64,000 nucleotides of DNA, from the NCBI RefSeq assembly GCF_009828055.1, contig NZ_WTYB01000002.1, forward strand, positions 186,001 through 250,000, written 5' to 3'. The notes below the pieces were generated by a model. That model was not told where the DNA came from. It ran no database searches and saw only the letters and a program-made list of their open reading frames with translations. The position numbers and the translations under genes are program-made. Numbering within the stretch: position 1 is the first letter of the stretch; each line of letters opens with the position of its first letter. The stretch comes from Erythrobacter ramosus. Lineage in GTDB: Bacteria; Pseudomonadota; Alphaproteobacteria; Sphingomonadales; Sphingomonadaceae. Below are positions 1-6,848 of this stretch, one piece after another.

Positions 1-151
1 CAATAATTCCTGCCGTTCAGCTGCCGACCCCAAACCAGACATGAACTCGCGCTAACCCGAGCGTGCGAGATTGATCTGTCCACCAGTGGCTGGGCGTGAC
101 CTTATCTTTGACCATAGAGGCCGCGTTCTTCGGGGAAACCTGGTGAGCGGG

Positions 152-583
152 CTAATCGCGCTCTTGCGGTCCTGGCGCGCTGGGAGGGCCGGGAACGGTC
201 GATCCGGGATCTCCGGCAATCTCGAATTCCACGAAGCCATTCAGCGATTTGAACGATTTGGACGTCAGCAGGTACGAGATAGTGTAGCCCCCGGCCTCTT
301 CCAGTGGAACGGGCAAGCGATAGCGGACCTGCTTTTGCTTTCGGCGCAGGTATGGTGTTTCGGGCTCGGCGTTCACCTCGGTGTCGTCTGGCAGGCGCAC
401 CGTTACGCTGATCACCTCGGCGGGTTCGGCAAATGTCAGCGCGATGGTTTCGATCCCTTCCGCGACAATGCTGTCCTTGGCGGGGCTGGAGGCGACAAGC
501 ATATCGCGCGGGTCCAGTTTCTCGGCCGCCGCAGGGCTTGCCAGCATTCCTGCGAGGGCTGCCATAAGCACGAAGATCCGCAT
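152..583 (-). CDS. Secreted CopC-fold protein (first of two)
   Basis: The 143-residue product starts with a clear signal peptide (MRIFVLMAALAG... ending ASPAAA), followed by a CopC/YobA-like beta-sandwich recognisable from 'VASSPAKDSIV', 'IALTFAEPAEVISVTV' and the 'GGYTISYLLTS' segment. The tail is proline-rich. CopC proteins carry copper in the periplasm, but the mature part here has no His and no Cys, so the canonical copper ligands are missing and copper binding is doubtful. I chose the ATG at 583 because AAAGGCGG precedes it; an ATG at 604 overlaps the stop of the response regulator gene (ATGA), which suggests translational coupling. It probably shares a transcript with that regulator. 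The 143-aa protein at 6249-6680 is a second, equally long copy of the fold. Confidence 0.75.
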   Translation of the reverse strand: MRIFVLMAALAGMLASPAAAEKLDPRDMLVASSPAKDSIVAEGIETIALTFAEPAEVISVTVRLPDDTEVNAEPETPYLRRKQKQVRYRLPVPLEEAGGYTISYLLTSKSFKSLNGFVEFEIAGDPGSTVPGPPSAPGPQERD

Positions 584-600
584 CGCGACACCGCCTTTCG

Positions 601-1260
601 TCATTTGTGGAATGCCTGGCGGATGGCATCGCTGCGCGAGTTGACTTCGAGCTTGCGGTAGATCGCCTTGACATGGGTGCCCACGGTATGGGGCGAGATG
701 CCCAGCACGCGGGCGGCTTCCTTGTAGCTTTTGCCTTCCGCAAAGGCGCGCAGCAGTTCGGTCTCGCGGGTCGTCAGACGATCATCGGCGGCATTGTCCA
801 CCGCGCCCTGCGGCACTGGGGGCGGGGCACGCAGCAGATCGAGCAGATAAACCGCCGCTGCCGGGCTGACCGGGGCGCCGCCATCGAGGGTAATCGCTAT
901 GCCATCGAGAATTTGCTGCGGCGTGCTGTCCTTGAGCAGATAGCCATCCGCGCCTGCGCCAAGGGCCTTTACCACCGTATCGCGGTCGCCGAAGGAGCTG
1001 ATGATCAACACCTTGGCGGTGCACCCGGCCTTGATCTCGGGCACCATAACATAGCCATTGCCGTCCGGCAGGCCGATATCCATCAGGAACAGATCGGGCT
1101 GAAGCGCAATTAGTCCGCGTCCGGTGGCCAGATCAGGGGCCATGGCGATGACGTCATAGCCTTCGGCCATGCCCATGATCTGCATGAAATAGCGTCGGAC
1201 TGTCGGTTCATCCTCGATGATCGCGATGCGGACAGGGGCGCTGGGCTGCGGATCGGTCAT
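601..1260 (-). CDS. NarL/FixJ-family response regulator
   Basis: A 219-residue two-component response regulator. The receiver domain spans about residues 10-125, with acidic pocket 'IIEDE' and phospho-acceptor Asp61 in 'LFLMDIGLPDG'. A LuxR-type helix-turn-helix occupies about 160-219 ('LTTRETELLRAFAEGKSYKEAARVLGISPHTV', split by the recognition helix). It lies downstream of the histidine kinase gene on the same strand, 52 bases away, so the kinase is its likely partner. The stop overlaps the possible ATG of the CopC-like gene. The short gap in front of it holds an inverted repeat (1295-1323) that recurs before the gene at 4904, a plausible binding site for this regulator. The target genes are inferred, not shown. 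Confidence 0.9.
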   Translation of the reverse strand: MTDPQPSAPVRIAIIEDEPTVRRYFMQIMGMAEGYDVIAMAPDLATGRGLIALQPDLFLMDIGLPDGNGYVMVPEIKAGCTAKVLIISSFGDRDTVVKALGAGADGYLLKDSTPQQILDGIAITLDGGAPVSPAAAVYLLDLLRAPPPVPQGAVDNAADDRLTTRETELLRAFAEGKSYKEAARVLGISPHTVGTHVKAIYRKLEVNSRSDAIRQAFHK

Positions 1261-1294
1261 GCAGCGGTCCTAACGCGTTTGCCGGGCGGGGCGT

Positions 1295-1323
1295 ATCCCA
1301 TGAAATGGCCGATTATATGGGAT
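1295..1323. promoter_or_regulatory. Inverted repeat, candidate operator (copy 1)
   Basis: ATCCCAT (1295-1301) and ATGGGAT (1317-1323) form an inverted repeat, with an inner half-site ATGG right after the first arm (TCCCAT-GAA-ATGG). It covers the stop codon of the kinase gene and lies just upstream of the response regulator gene. A closely similar element is at 4800-4842. Function as a regulator binding site is inference. Confidence 0.45.
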
Positions 1324-3205
1324 GCGCGGCATGGGCGGTCTGGCGCAAGGTGAGGGTGACACGGGTGCCTTCGCCGGGCATAGCCTGCAAGGCATAGTCA
1401 GCTCCCACCGCCCTTGCGCGGACACGCATATTGGCAAGGCCGCGCCCTGCCTCGCCATCGCCGGTCCCGCCACTGCCATTGTCGGCAATCGCGATTTCGA
1501 CCCCGCCATCGCTGTGCTGGGCGATGGTGATCGCAATCTCGGTGCCGCTGGAATGCTTGAGCGCGTTGGTGACCGCCTCCTGCATGATGCGGAACACCTG
1601 CAACACATCGCGCGGGCCAAGATCGGGTGCGGCCAGCGCATCGGGCTGGCTCCAGCGGAAGGCGAAGCCCGCCGCTTCGACCCGCGGCTGCACCCGGGCG
1701 CGGAAGGTGGCGAGGGCGGCTTCGAGCGATTCCCCCACGGAATCCATCGAATCCACCATCAGCCGCATCTCGTCGATCACGCTCTGGAGCCCCTCGGCCA
1801 CCTTGGGGGGATCGGCCTCGCCCAGCCGCGCGCTCAGCATCATCGTCATCAGCTGGCTGCCCAGCCCATCGTGGAGATCGCGCATGATCCGGCGGCGTTC
1901 CTCGTCATGGGCCTGCGCGCGCACCAGCGCCTGTTCGCGCAAAGCGGCCTCGGCCAGTTCGGCCTCGCGCTGGGTGACCTTGGCTTGCAGCATTGCGTTG
2001 AGCGCGCCTTGCGACTGGAACAGCCGGAAATTGCGCGCGAGGAAGGCGGCGGTCATCGCCAGCAGCAGGAAGGCCGAACTATTGAGCAGGTTGCCTTCGC
2101 CAATACCCCATTCCGGAAACCAGTTGGTAATCGCGTCAAACACCAGTGCGGTTGCCATTACGGTCAGGAGGACGCTTTCCACCAGCCGACTTTCCGCCCG
2201 CGTGGCAAAGTGCCAAGCCAGCCGCGCCAGAACGAGCACCGCCGCGCCCATAAGATACCAGATCCACAAGGTGGTCGGGCGGTCATAGCCTTCAGGCATC
2301 GCCACGCCATAAACATGCCATGATATAACCGCGATCGCCGCGCCATAGGCTGCCATCGCTCCGGCCTGCAAACCTCGCAGCGGCTTGCCCGTCCAGCTGT
2401 CGACGAAGCAGAGCAGCGCGGTCGGGACAAACAGATAGATCGCAAAGAACGCTAGCATCCGGCCCCAGCCATCTAGCGGCGGGTTCATCCACAAGGCGTA
2501 GGTGAGATAGGCGACGAAGCCTGCACACAGGGCGCTGAGCCAAGCGGCAAAGCGCCAGTCGTCCGACCGGAAGGTCATGATCCCCGCCAGCAGCCCCAGC
2601 ATCCCCAGCACGGCTGCCGACAGCATGTAGAAACCGTTGATGAAGAATAGGCGATTGGCGCTGTAGCTTTCCAACGCGTCAAATTCTGCGATGATCGGAG
2701 GGTAGATGTCGGTATAGGGAAAGCCGTCGCGCACGGTGATGTATTGAATTTCGTTGCTGCCTTCGCGCAGCAATCCTGCAGGAATGCGGGTGAGGAATGT
2801 GCGCTGGCCATCAAAGGTAACGGCGCCAGGCTGCATCTGCCCGCGCGCAAACAGCGTCGACCCGTTGACCGCGAGGCGATAGTTGTCGGCTTGCAAGGTC
2901 GAAATAATGCCAAGGCCATTTGCAGGCACCGCATCCACCTTGACGTTGATCCGGACGCTGAAGATCGCGGTGTCGCAGCAATGGGTGAAGGGAATTTCGA
3001 CCGGCTGATATTGCGCCTTGGCGGCAGCGGCAAAGGTCGGGCTGTCCAGCCGCGCAATGGTCGCCCCGGTGATTTCGAGCGGCGCGGGGCGCTCCGCTCG
3101 GTCGGCCTCGGTAAGTGGATTAATCAGCAACCAGTAAACCAGCTGCACCGCCAACAAGGTCACAGCAAATATTGCAAGTTGGCGCCAGGCAATGCGGCTC
3201 GTCAT
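1313..3205 (-). CDS. Membrane sensor histidine kinase, 7TMR-DISM-like, HisKA_3 type
   Basis: A 630-residue sensor kinase. Residues about 10-30 form a first membrane helix; a periplasmic beta-rich domain (about 45-190) contains a vicinal Cys pair in 'FTHCCDTAIF'; a block of about seven hydrophobic helices follows (about 195-400); then a coiled coil ('ALREQALVRAQAHDEERRR') leads into the HisKA_3 motif 'RIMRDLHDGLGSQL', whose His is the phosphorylation site. The ATPase domain shows the N box 'EAVTNALKHS' and G boxes 'DNGSGG' and 'GRGLANM'. The architecture resembles 7TMR-DISM kinases paired with NarL-type regulators, matching the adjacent regulator gene. I start at the ATG at 3205, giving a normal membrane N-terminus; an in-frame start at 3301 would add 32 unlikely residues. 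The ligand is unknown. Confidence 0.85.
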   Translation of the reverse strand: MTSRIAWRQLAIFAVTLLAVQLVYWLLINPLTEADRAERPAPLEITGATIARLDSPTFAAAAKAQYQPVEIPFTHCCDTAIFSVRINVKVDAVPANGLGIISTLQADNYRLAVNGSTLFARGQMQPGAVTFDGQRTFLTRIPAGLLREGSNEIQYITVRDGFPYTDIYPPIIAEFDALESYSANRLFFINGFYMLSAAVLGMLGLLAGIMTFRSDDWRFAAWLSALCAGFVAYLTYALWMNPPLDGWGRMLAFFAIYLFVPTALLCFVDSWTGKPLRGLQAGAMAAYGAAIAVISWHVYGVAMPEGYDRPTTLWIWYLMGAAVLVLARLAWHFATRAESRLVESVLLTVMATALVFDAITNWFPEWGIGEGNLLNSSAFLLLAMTAAFLARNFRLFQSQGALNAMLQAKVTQREAELAEAALREQALVRAQAHDEERRRIMRDLHDGLGSQLMTMMLSARLGEADPPKVAEGLQSVIDEMRLMVDSMDSVGESLEAALATFRARVQPRVEAAGFAFRWSQPDALAAPDLGPRDVLQVFRIMQEAVTNALKHSSGTEIAITIAQHSDGGVEIAIADNGSGGTGDGEAGRGLANMRVRARAVGADYALQAMPGEGTRVTLTLRQTAHAAHPI

Positions 3206-3385
3206 TGTCTTCAAATTCCCCCCGTTTGCGCCGAGCGATGCCTTAAAGTCTGCCACCTGAAAAGAGGGCAAATCTGCGGCTTTGCAAAGATATGGCACCA
3301 TAAGGCAGCGGCTATCCGGGCGGCCTGCACCACCTTATCACTTCGGGACGTCTGCAACGGCTGCGGCCACAAAAGGGGGATGATG

Positions 3386-3772
3386 ATGCGACACGGGATG
3401 ATTGCGGGTCTGGCGCTGCTTGGCGCTGGCTTGCCGGCGCAGGCGCAAGTGCAGGCGACCCCGCCCAAGCTGATCGCACCCAGCTTCGATTGTGCCAAGG
3501 CAAGGCCGGGCACCATCGATCAGGTGATCTGCAAGGACCGCGAACTCTCGATCCTCGACCGCACGATGGGCCTCGATTACGAACGCGCCAAGCTCCAGAC
3601 CCCGCCAGTGGAAGAGGCCACTCTGCTGCGCGAACAGCGCGCCTTCATCGCCAATCGCAATCTGTGCATGAAGCGGCGGGAAGACCGGCAAGCATGCATC
3701 GCCTTCGCGTACGAATCGCGGATCGAGCGGCTTGGCGAATGGATCGACCGTTCGGCATGGAGCGGCGAATGA
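3386..3772 (+). CDS. Secreted LprI/DUF1311-type protein
   Basis: A 128-residue secreted protein. The signal peptide (MRHGMIAGLALLGAGLPAQAQ) is followed by the LprI/DUF1311 pattern: 'FDCAKARPGTIDQVICKDREL', split here as FDCAKA...IDQVICKD, then 'LREQRAFIANRNLC' and 'RQACIAFAYESRIERL'. Four Cys residues are placed as in that family, some members of which inhibit lysozyme; inhibition here is untested. Three ATG codons run in series (3380, 3383, 3386); the AGGGGG sequence at 3374-3379 is best spaced for 3386. The gene is divergent from the kinase, and its stop overlaps the next start (ATGA), so the two genes are probably co-translated. Confidence 0.75.
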   Translation: MRHGMIAGLALLGAGLPAQAQVQATPPKLIAPSFDCAKARPGTIDQVICKDRELSILDRTMGLDYERAKLQTPPVEEATLLREQRAFIANRNLCMKRREDRQACIAFAYESRIERLGEWIDRSAWSGE

Positions 3773-4788
3773 TCCGCGCGCCTCTGATCGCGCTGGCCGC
3801 AGCGCTTGCCGCCGCCCCAGCTCTGGCCAACGACACCGAGGCCGAAATCGCGCTCGGCGGCCTGATCTTCGAGGCCAACGACCAGATCAGCATGGACAGC
3901 GAAGACCTGTTCATCAGCGCCGAACTGGTGCGGGTGCGCTACACCTACACCAACCATTCCAGCGCCCCGATCACGCTGCTGGTGGCCTTCCCGCTGCCTG
4001 CCGTGCCGCTCCCGGGTCAGGAGCCCGACTGGATCGAGGCCGCCTATCCCGATTGGGAGCAGACCATCGGCATGGAAACGCGCGTCAATGGCAAGGTGGT
4101 GGGGCTGATGCGGCTCGATATCGCCAAGGTTGCGGGCGTGGATGTCGACAAGCGGCTGAAGGAACTCGGCTGGCCCGCAAGGCACTGGGAGGACAAGGGG
4201 TTTGCCGCGCGGCTCAACGCTCTGCCCGACGATGAGAAATACGCGCTCACCGCCGAAGGCCTGCTGGCGATGGACGAGGATGAGCCGGGTAAGGTCCGCC
4301 CGTTCTGGAGCGTCGAGACCAGCTATGTGCGCACCCAGACCTTCCCGCCCGGCGTGCCCATCACGGTCGAACATCGCTACACCCCGATGGTGGGCGGCAC
4401 GGTCGCCAGCGCACTCGACCGCGACATCAGGGGAGAGGCGCTCGATCCCGACAGCGAATATATCACCCGCTACTGCGTCGATGAGGCCTTCGTGCGTGGC
4501 TATGACCGCAAGCGTTACAACGCCGATGGCAGCCGCAACGATAATGTCTTCCCGGTCGAAAACTGGATCGGCTACACCTTGTCGCCCGGGGCCAACTGGC
4601 GCGGGCCCATCAAGCGGTTCCGGCTGACGGTGGACAAGGGCTACCCCGATCGCCTCGTCAGCCTGTGCATGGACGGGATCAGGAAGATCGGCCCCACCCG
4701 GTTCGAGGTGGTCAAGACGAATTACGAGCCGTCCCATGATCTCAATGTGCTGATCGTCACCCTCGCGCCCACCGAAGGCGGGCAGTAG
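3769..4788 (+). CDS. Secreted DUF4424 protein
   Basis: A 339-residue protein with a signal peptide (MIRAPLIALAAALAAAPALA), matching the DUF4424 family from its first mature residues: 'NDTEAEIALGGLIFEAND', then 'SMDSEDLFISAELVRVRY' and 'TLLVAFPLPAVPLPG'. The family is made of exported proteins of unknown function from Proteobacteria. The body is beta-rich and acidic with no evident catalytic motif. The start overlaps the stop of the DUF1311 gene by 4 bases; an in-frame ATG at 3757 is less likely because it would bury the signal peptide start. It is part of the secreted-protein locus next to the two-component pair. Confidence 0.8.
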   Translation: MIRAPLIALAAALAAAPALANDTEAEIALGGLIFEANDQISMDSEDLFISAELVRVRYTYTNHSSAPITLLVAFPLPAVPLPGQEPDWIEAAYPDWEQTIGMETRVNGKVVGLMRLDIAKVAGVDVDKRLKELGWPARHWEDKGFAARLNALPDDEKYALTAEGLLAMDEDEPGKVRPFWSVETSYVRTQTFPPGVPITVEHRYTPMVGGTVASALDRDIRGEALDPDSEYITRYCVDEAFVRGYDRKRYNADGSRNDNVFPVENWIGYTLSPGANWRGPIKRFRLTVDKGYPDRLVSLCMDGIRKIGPTRFEVVKTNYEPSHDLNVLIVTLAPTEGGQ

Positions 4789-4799
4789 CAGCGCGAGGC

Positions 4800-4842
4800 G
4801 CGGCATCCCATGATATGGGAGCCATGATGCATGGGATGCCGC
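4800..4842. promoter_or_regulatory. Perfect 13-bp inverted repeat, candidate operator (copy 2)
   Basis: GCGGCATCCCATG (4800-4812) is matched by its exact reverse complement at 4830-4842, with a 17-base loop. Inside lies a tighter dyad TCCCAT-GAT-ATGGGA (4806-4820). The element is about 60 bases upstream of the gene at 4904 and resembles 1295-1323. It could be a regulator operator or, less likely, a terminator of the DUF4424 gene: there is no T run. Confidence 0.5.
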
Positions 4843-4903
4843 CCGGCTGCCTGCCCGCCTAACCCTGTTGCCACTGAATTCATCAGCAACAGGAGAGTGA
4901 CCC

Positions 4904-5221
4904 ATGACCCGAACTGAAAGCCGCAGCCGCCTGCTGATCGCTGGCACGCTGAGCATCGCCAACCTCGCGCTGGTCGGCAGCCTCGCGCTCGCCGGGCTGG
5001 CCGCACCGGCCCATGCGCAGGGCCAGAACCGCGAGGCGATCGTCAAGACCAGCAAGGCCGCCCCGTGCCCCTCGGGCTGGCGCCATCCTGATGGCAGCAC
5101 CAGCGTGTGCGAGCCGATGGGCACCATCGCGCCCAAGGTCTACGCCAAGAAGGAAAAGGAAACCTGCGCGGACGGCTATTACGAAGTCTACCGCGTGTGG
5201 TGTTCGACCAAGAAGCCCTGA
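4904..5221 (+). CDS. Small secreted Cys-motif protein, function unknown
   Basis: A 105-residue protein starting at the ATG after AACAGGAGAGTGACCC. A long N-terminal signal region (hydrophobic LLIAGTLSIANLALVGSLAL, ending APAHAQ) suggests export. The mature part, about 65 residues, holds four Cys: 'CPSGWRHPDGSTSVC' and 'CADGYYEVYRVWC'. The same arrangement (CPxG[W/Y]...C, then CA...W-C-[ST]-[ST]-K) is found in the next gene, so the two are likely paralogous domains. I do not recognise a named family. It forms a probable operon with the gene at 5267, 45 bases downstream, and has the inverted repeat at 4800-4842 in front of it. Confidence 0.7.
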   Translation: MTRTESRSRLLIAGTLSIANLALVGSLALAGLAAPAHAQGQNREAIVKTSKAAPCPSGWRHPDGSTSVCEPMGTIAPKVYAKKEKETCADGYYEVYRVWCSTKKP

Positions 5222-5266
5222 TCCGGCCCGTCCCGATAATTCGCGACCTTTCAGGAGTTTCGCACC

Positions 5267-6043
5267 ATGAAGATGATCACCACACTTGCCGCCGGTGCGG
5301 CCATGGCCTTTGCCGCAATTCCGTTTGCCAGCCCTGCGATGGCGCAGGGGGCTGAGGGAAAATTTCCCGTTCCTCGCGCGGGTTGCCCGAAAACCCATGT
5401 GACTGCCAAGCGGAGCCCGGACACAGTATATTATTGCTATCCAAAGAAGGTCTCAAACGACGATTCTTCGAGTTCGTCTTCGTCCGGCAGCTCGGGCGGC
5501 CCGGTCTACACGGACCCGACCTTCGGCAACCTCACCAAGGCCAGCGAGTATGACCGCTGCCCGGTCGGCTACCACACCAGCGACAGTGCGCGCACGACCT
5601 GCGTGTCGTACCATGAGGGCAAGTCGCCTGCATCGCGCCTGAAGAAGGGCGGCGCCTGCGCGGCGGACGAGGTCGACGAATGGGGCGTGTGGTGCACCTC
5701 GAAATCCACGACCCTGACGCGCGCGCAGGCTGAGGACGAGGCGATCTCGGACGTCAACATCATCTTCGCCCCGGAAGGGCGCGGCGCGACCCAGGGGCCG
5801 GAATACCAGAACACCCCCGGCATCCTTGCGATCTTCGGCCCCAAGGGCGGTGCGCAAGCGAGCAACGCGGCAGCGTCTTCCGGCGATCAGGCCGCAGCCC
5901 AGCAGACCGCGCAGTGCCCCGCCGGTTCCGGCTCGGCCTCGGGTGCTGCCATTGGCGGCGCGATCGGCGGTGATGCCGGGGCGGTGCTGGGCGGCATGCT
6001 CGGCGGGCTCGGCAAGAAGAAGAAAAAGGCCGCTGGCTGCTGA
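5267..6043 (+). CDS. Secreted multi-domain Cys-motif protein with glycine zipper
   Basis: A 258-residue exported protein of unknown function. The signal peptide ends near 'ASPAMAQ' (about residue 27). Next comes a first Cys pair ('GCPKTHVTAKRSPDTVYYC'), a Ser/Gly linker (SSSSSSSGSSGG type, about 65-77), and then a full Cys module like the preceding gene: 'CPVGYHTSDSARTTC' and 'CAADEVDEWGVWCTSKS'. The C-terminus has a glycine-zipper-like stretch ('AAIGGAIGGDAGAVLGG') followed by a Lys run and a terminal Cys. Glycine zippers often associate with membranes, so outer-membrane or surface attachment is possible. It lies downstream of the 105-aa gene and upstream of a strong stem-loop. Confidence 0.7.
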   Translation: MKMITTLAAGAAMAFAAIPFASPAMAQGAEGKFPVPRAGCPKTHVTAKRSPDTVYYCYPKKVSNDDSSSSSSSGSSGGPVYTDPTFGNLTKASEYDRCPVGYHTSDSARTTCVSYHEGKSPASRLKKGGACAADEVDEWGVWCTSKSTTLTRAQAEDEAISDVNIIFAPEGRGATQGPEYQNTPGILAIFGPKGGAQASNAAASSGDQAAAQQTAQCPAGSGSASGAAIGGAIGGDAGAVLGGMLGGLGKKKKKAAGC

Positions 6044-6050
6044 CCTCTCT

Positions 6051-6082
6051 GGCGGGACCGGACGCTGACCGTCCGGCCCGCC
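6051..6082 (+). terminator. Stem-loop after the 5267-6043 gene
   Basis: GGCGGG-A-CCGGACG (6051-6064) pairs with CGTCCGGCCCGCC (6070-6082), a 13-bp GC stem with one bulged A and a 5-base loop, seven bases after the stop codon. No clear T run follows, so a terminator or an mRNA 3'-end stabiliser are both possible. Confidence 0.5.
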
Positions 6083-6180
6083 GCACCATCTTTCAGCTGG
6101 AACGCACGCGCCAATGCAACAGGGGGCGGGCGTTCGAGGTTCACGGGGGCCATTTGCGACCCGGACCCCGTCGAACACTT

Positions 6181-6216
6181 GCGGGAGCGCCGCCGCGACG
6201 CCGCGCTCCCGCCTTT
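6181..6216 (+). terminator. Stem-loop with TTTT, intrinsic terminator-like
   Basis: GCGGGAGCGC (6181-6190) pairs perfectly with GCGCTCCCGC (6203-6212), and CTTTT follows. It sits 33 bases before the second CopC-like gene, so it separates that gene from the preceding pair or acts as an attenuator in its leader. Confidence 0.5.
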
Positions 6217-6248
6217 TGCCGCCTTGCGCGATCAACAGGAGTTTGCCG

Positions 6249-6680
6249 ATGCGTCTCGCCCCGATCCTCGCCGCGCTGCTGGCTGCGGTCCTCACTGCCG
6301 CACCCGCCGCCGCGGAACTGCCCGCCCCGGAACTGACTGCGAGCTTCCCCGCCAATCAGGAAGAAATCGCCGCCCCGCTCGACGCGATCACGCTGATTTT
6401 CGCGGCCGACGCCGATCTGGTCAATGTCACCATCATCACCCCCGATCAGCGGCGTCTGGTGCTGCATGACGCCGCTACCGCAGACGAAGCGCGCCGGGAC
6501 ACGATGTTCGTCCTCAGCCTGCCCGAAGTGGTCAGCCTTCCGGGCGTCTACCTGATCGAGATCGACGCCTCGGTCACCGACCCCAGCGACAGCTCATCCT
6601 CGGCGCTCAGCACCATGAACAGCTTCATCATCACCGAAGCCGTAGCGGCGAACGAACCCGCGCCACCCGTGCCCGAATAG
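6249..6680 (+). CDS. Secreted CopC-fold protein (second of two)
   Basis: A 143-residue exported protein. The signal peptide is MRLAPILAALLAAVLTAAPAAA; the mature part resembles a CopC/YobA domain: 'LTASFPANQEEI', 'AITLIFAADADLVNVTI', 'LPGVYLIEIDASV'. Only one His is present (LVLHDA) and no Cys, so the usual copper ligands are lacking. AACAGGAG precedes the ATG at good spacing and fixes the start. It has the same length as the CopC-fold protein at 152-583 and the same proline-rich tail, so the two are paralogues bracketing the two-component locus. It lies at the right edge of the locus, before the integrase-like gene. Confidence 0.7.
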   Translation: MRLAPILAALLAAVLTAAPAAAELPAPELTASFPANQEEIAAPLDAITLIFAADADLVNVTIITPDQRRLVLHDAATADEARRDTMFVLSLPEVVSLPGVYLIEIDASVTDPSDSSSSALSTMNSFIITEAVAANEPAPPVPE

Positions 6681-6848
6681 GGGCAAGCCTATGAGTCTCT
6701 CGTACGGCAATCTCCTGCATTCGGGAGCGCTCTGGCTGATTTGGGATGGGAAACCGGCCTTTCCGGTATCCACCCAGCTTCGGTCATGGAGCTTTGCTTG
6801 TCATAGCGCCAAGACCGGACATTGGTGCGGCGATGTGCCGAGGCCATG

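Noticed and set aside
1..151. Left edge of the window
   Set aside because: No start, stop or motif here can be tied to a gene; any gene present would extend out of the window.
1322..2323. 333-codon frame opposite the histidine kinase
   Set aside because: No recognisable domain; it mirrors the kinase in an antisense frame.
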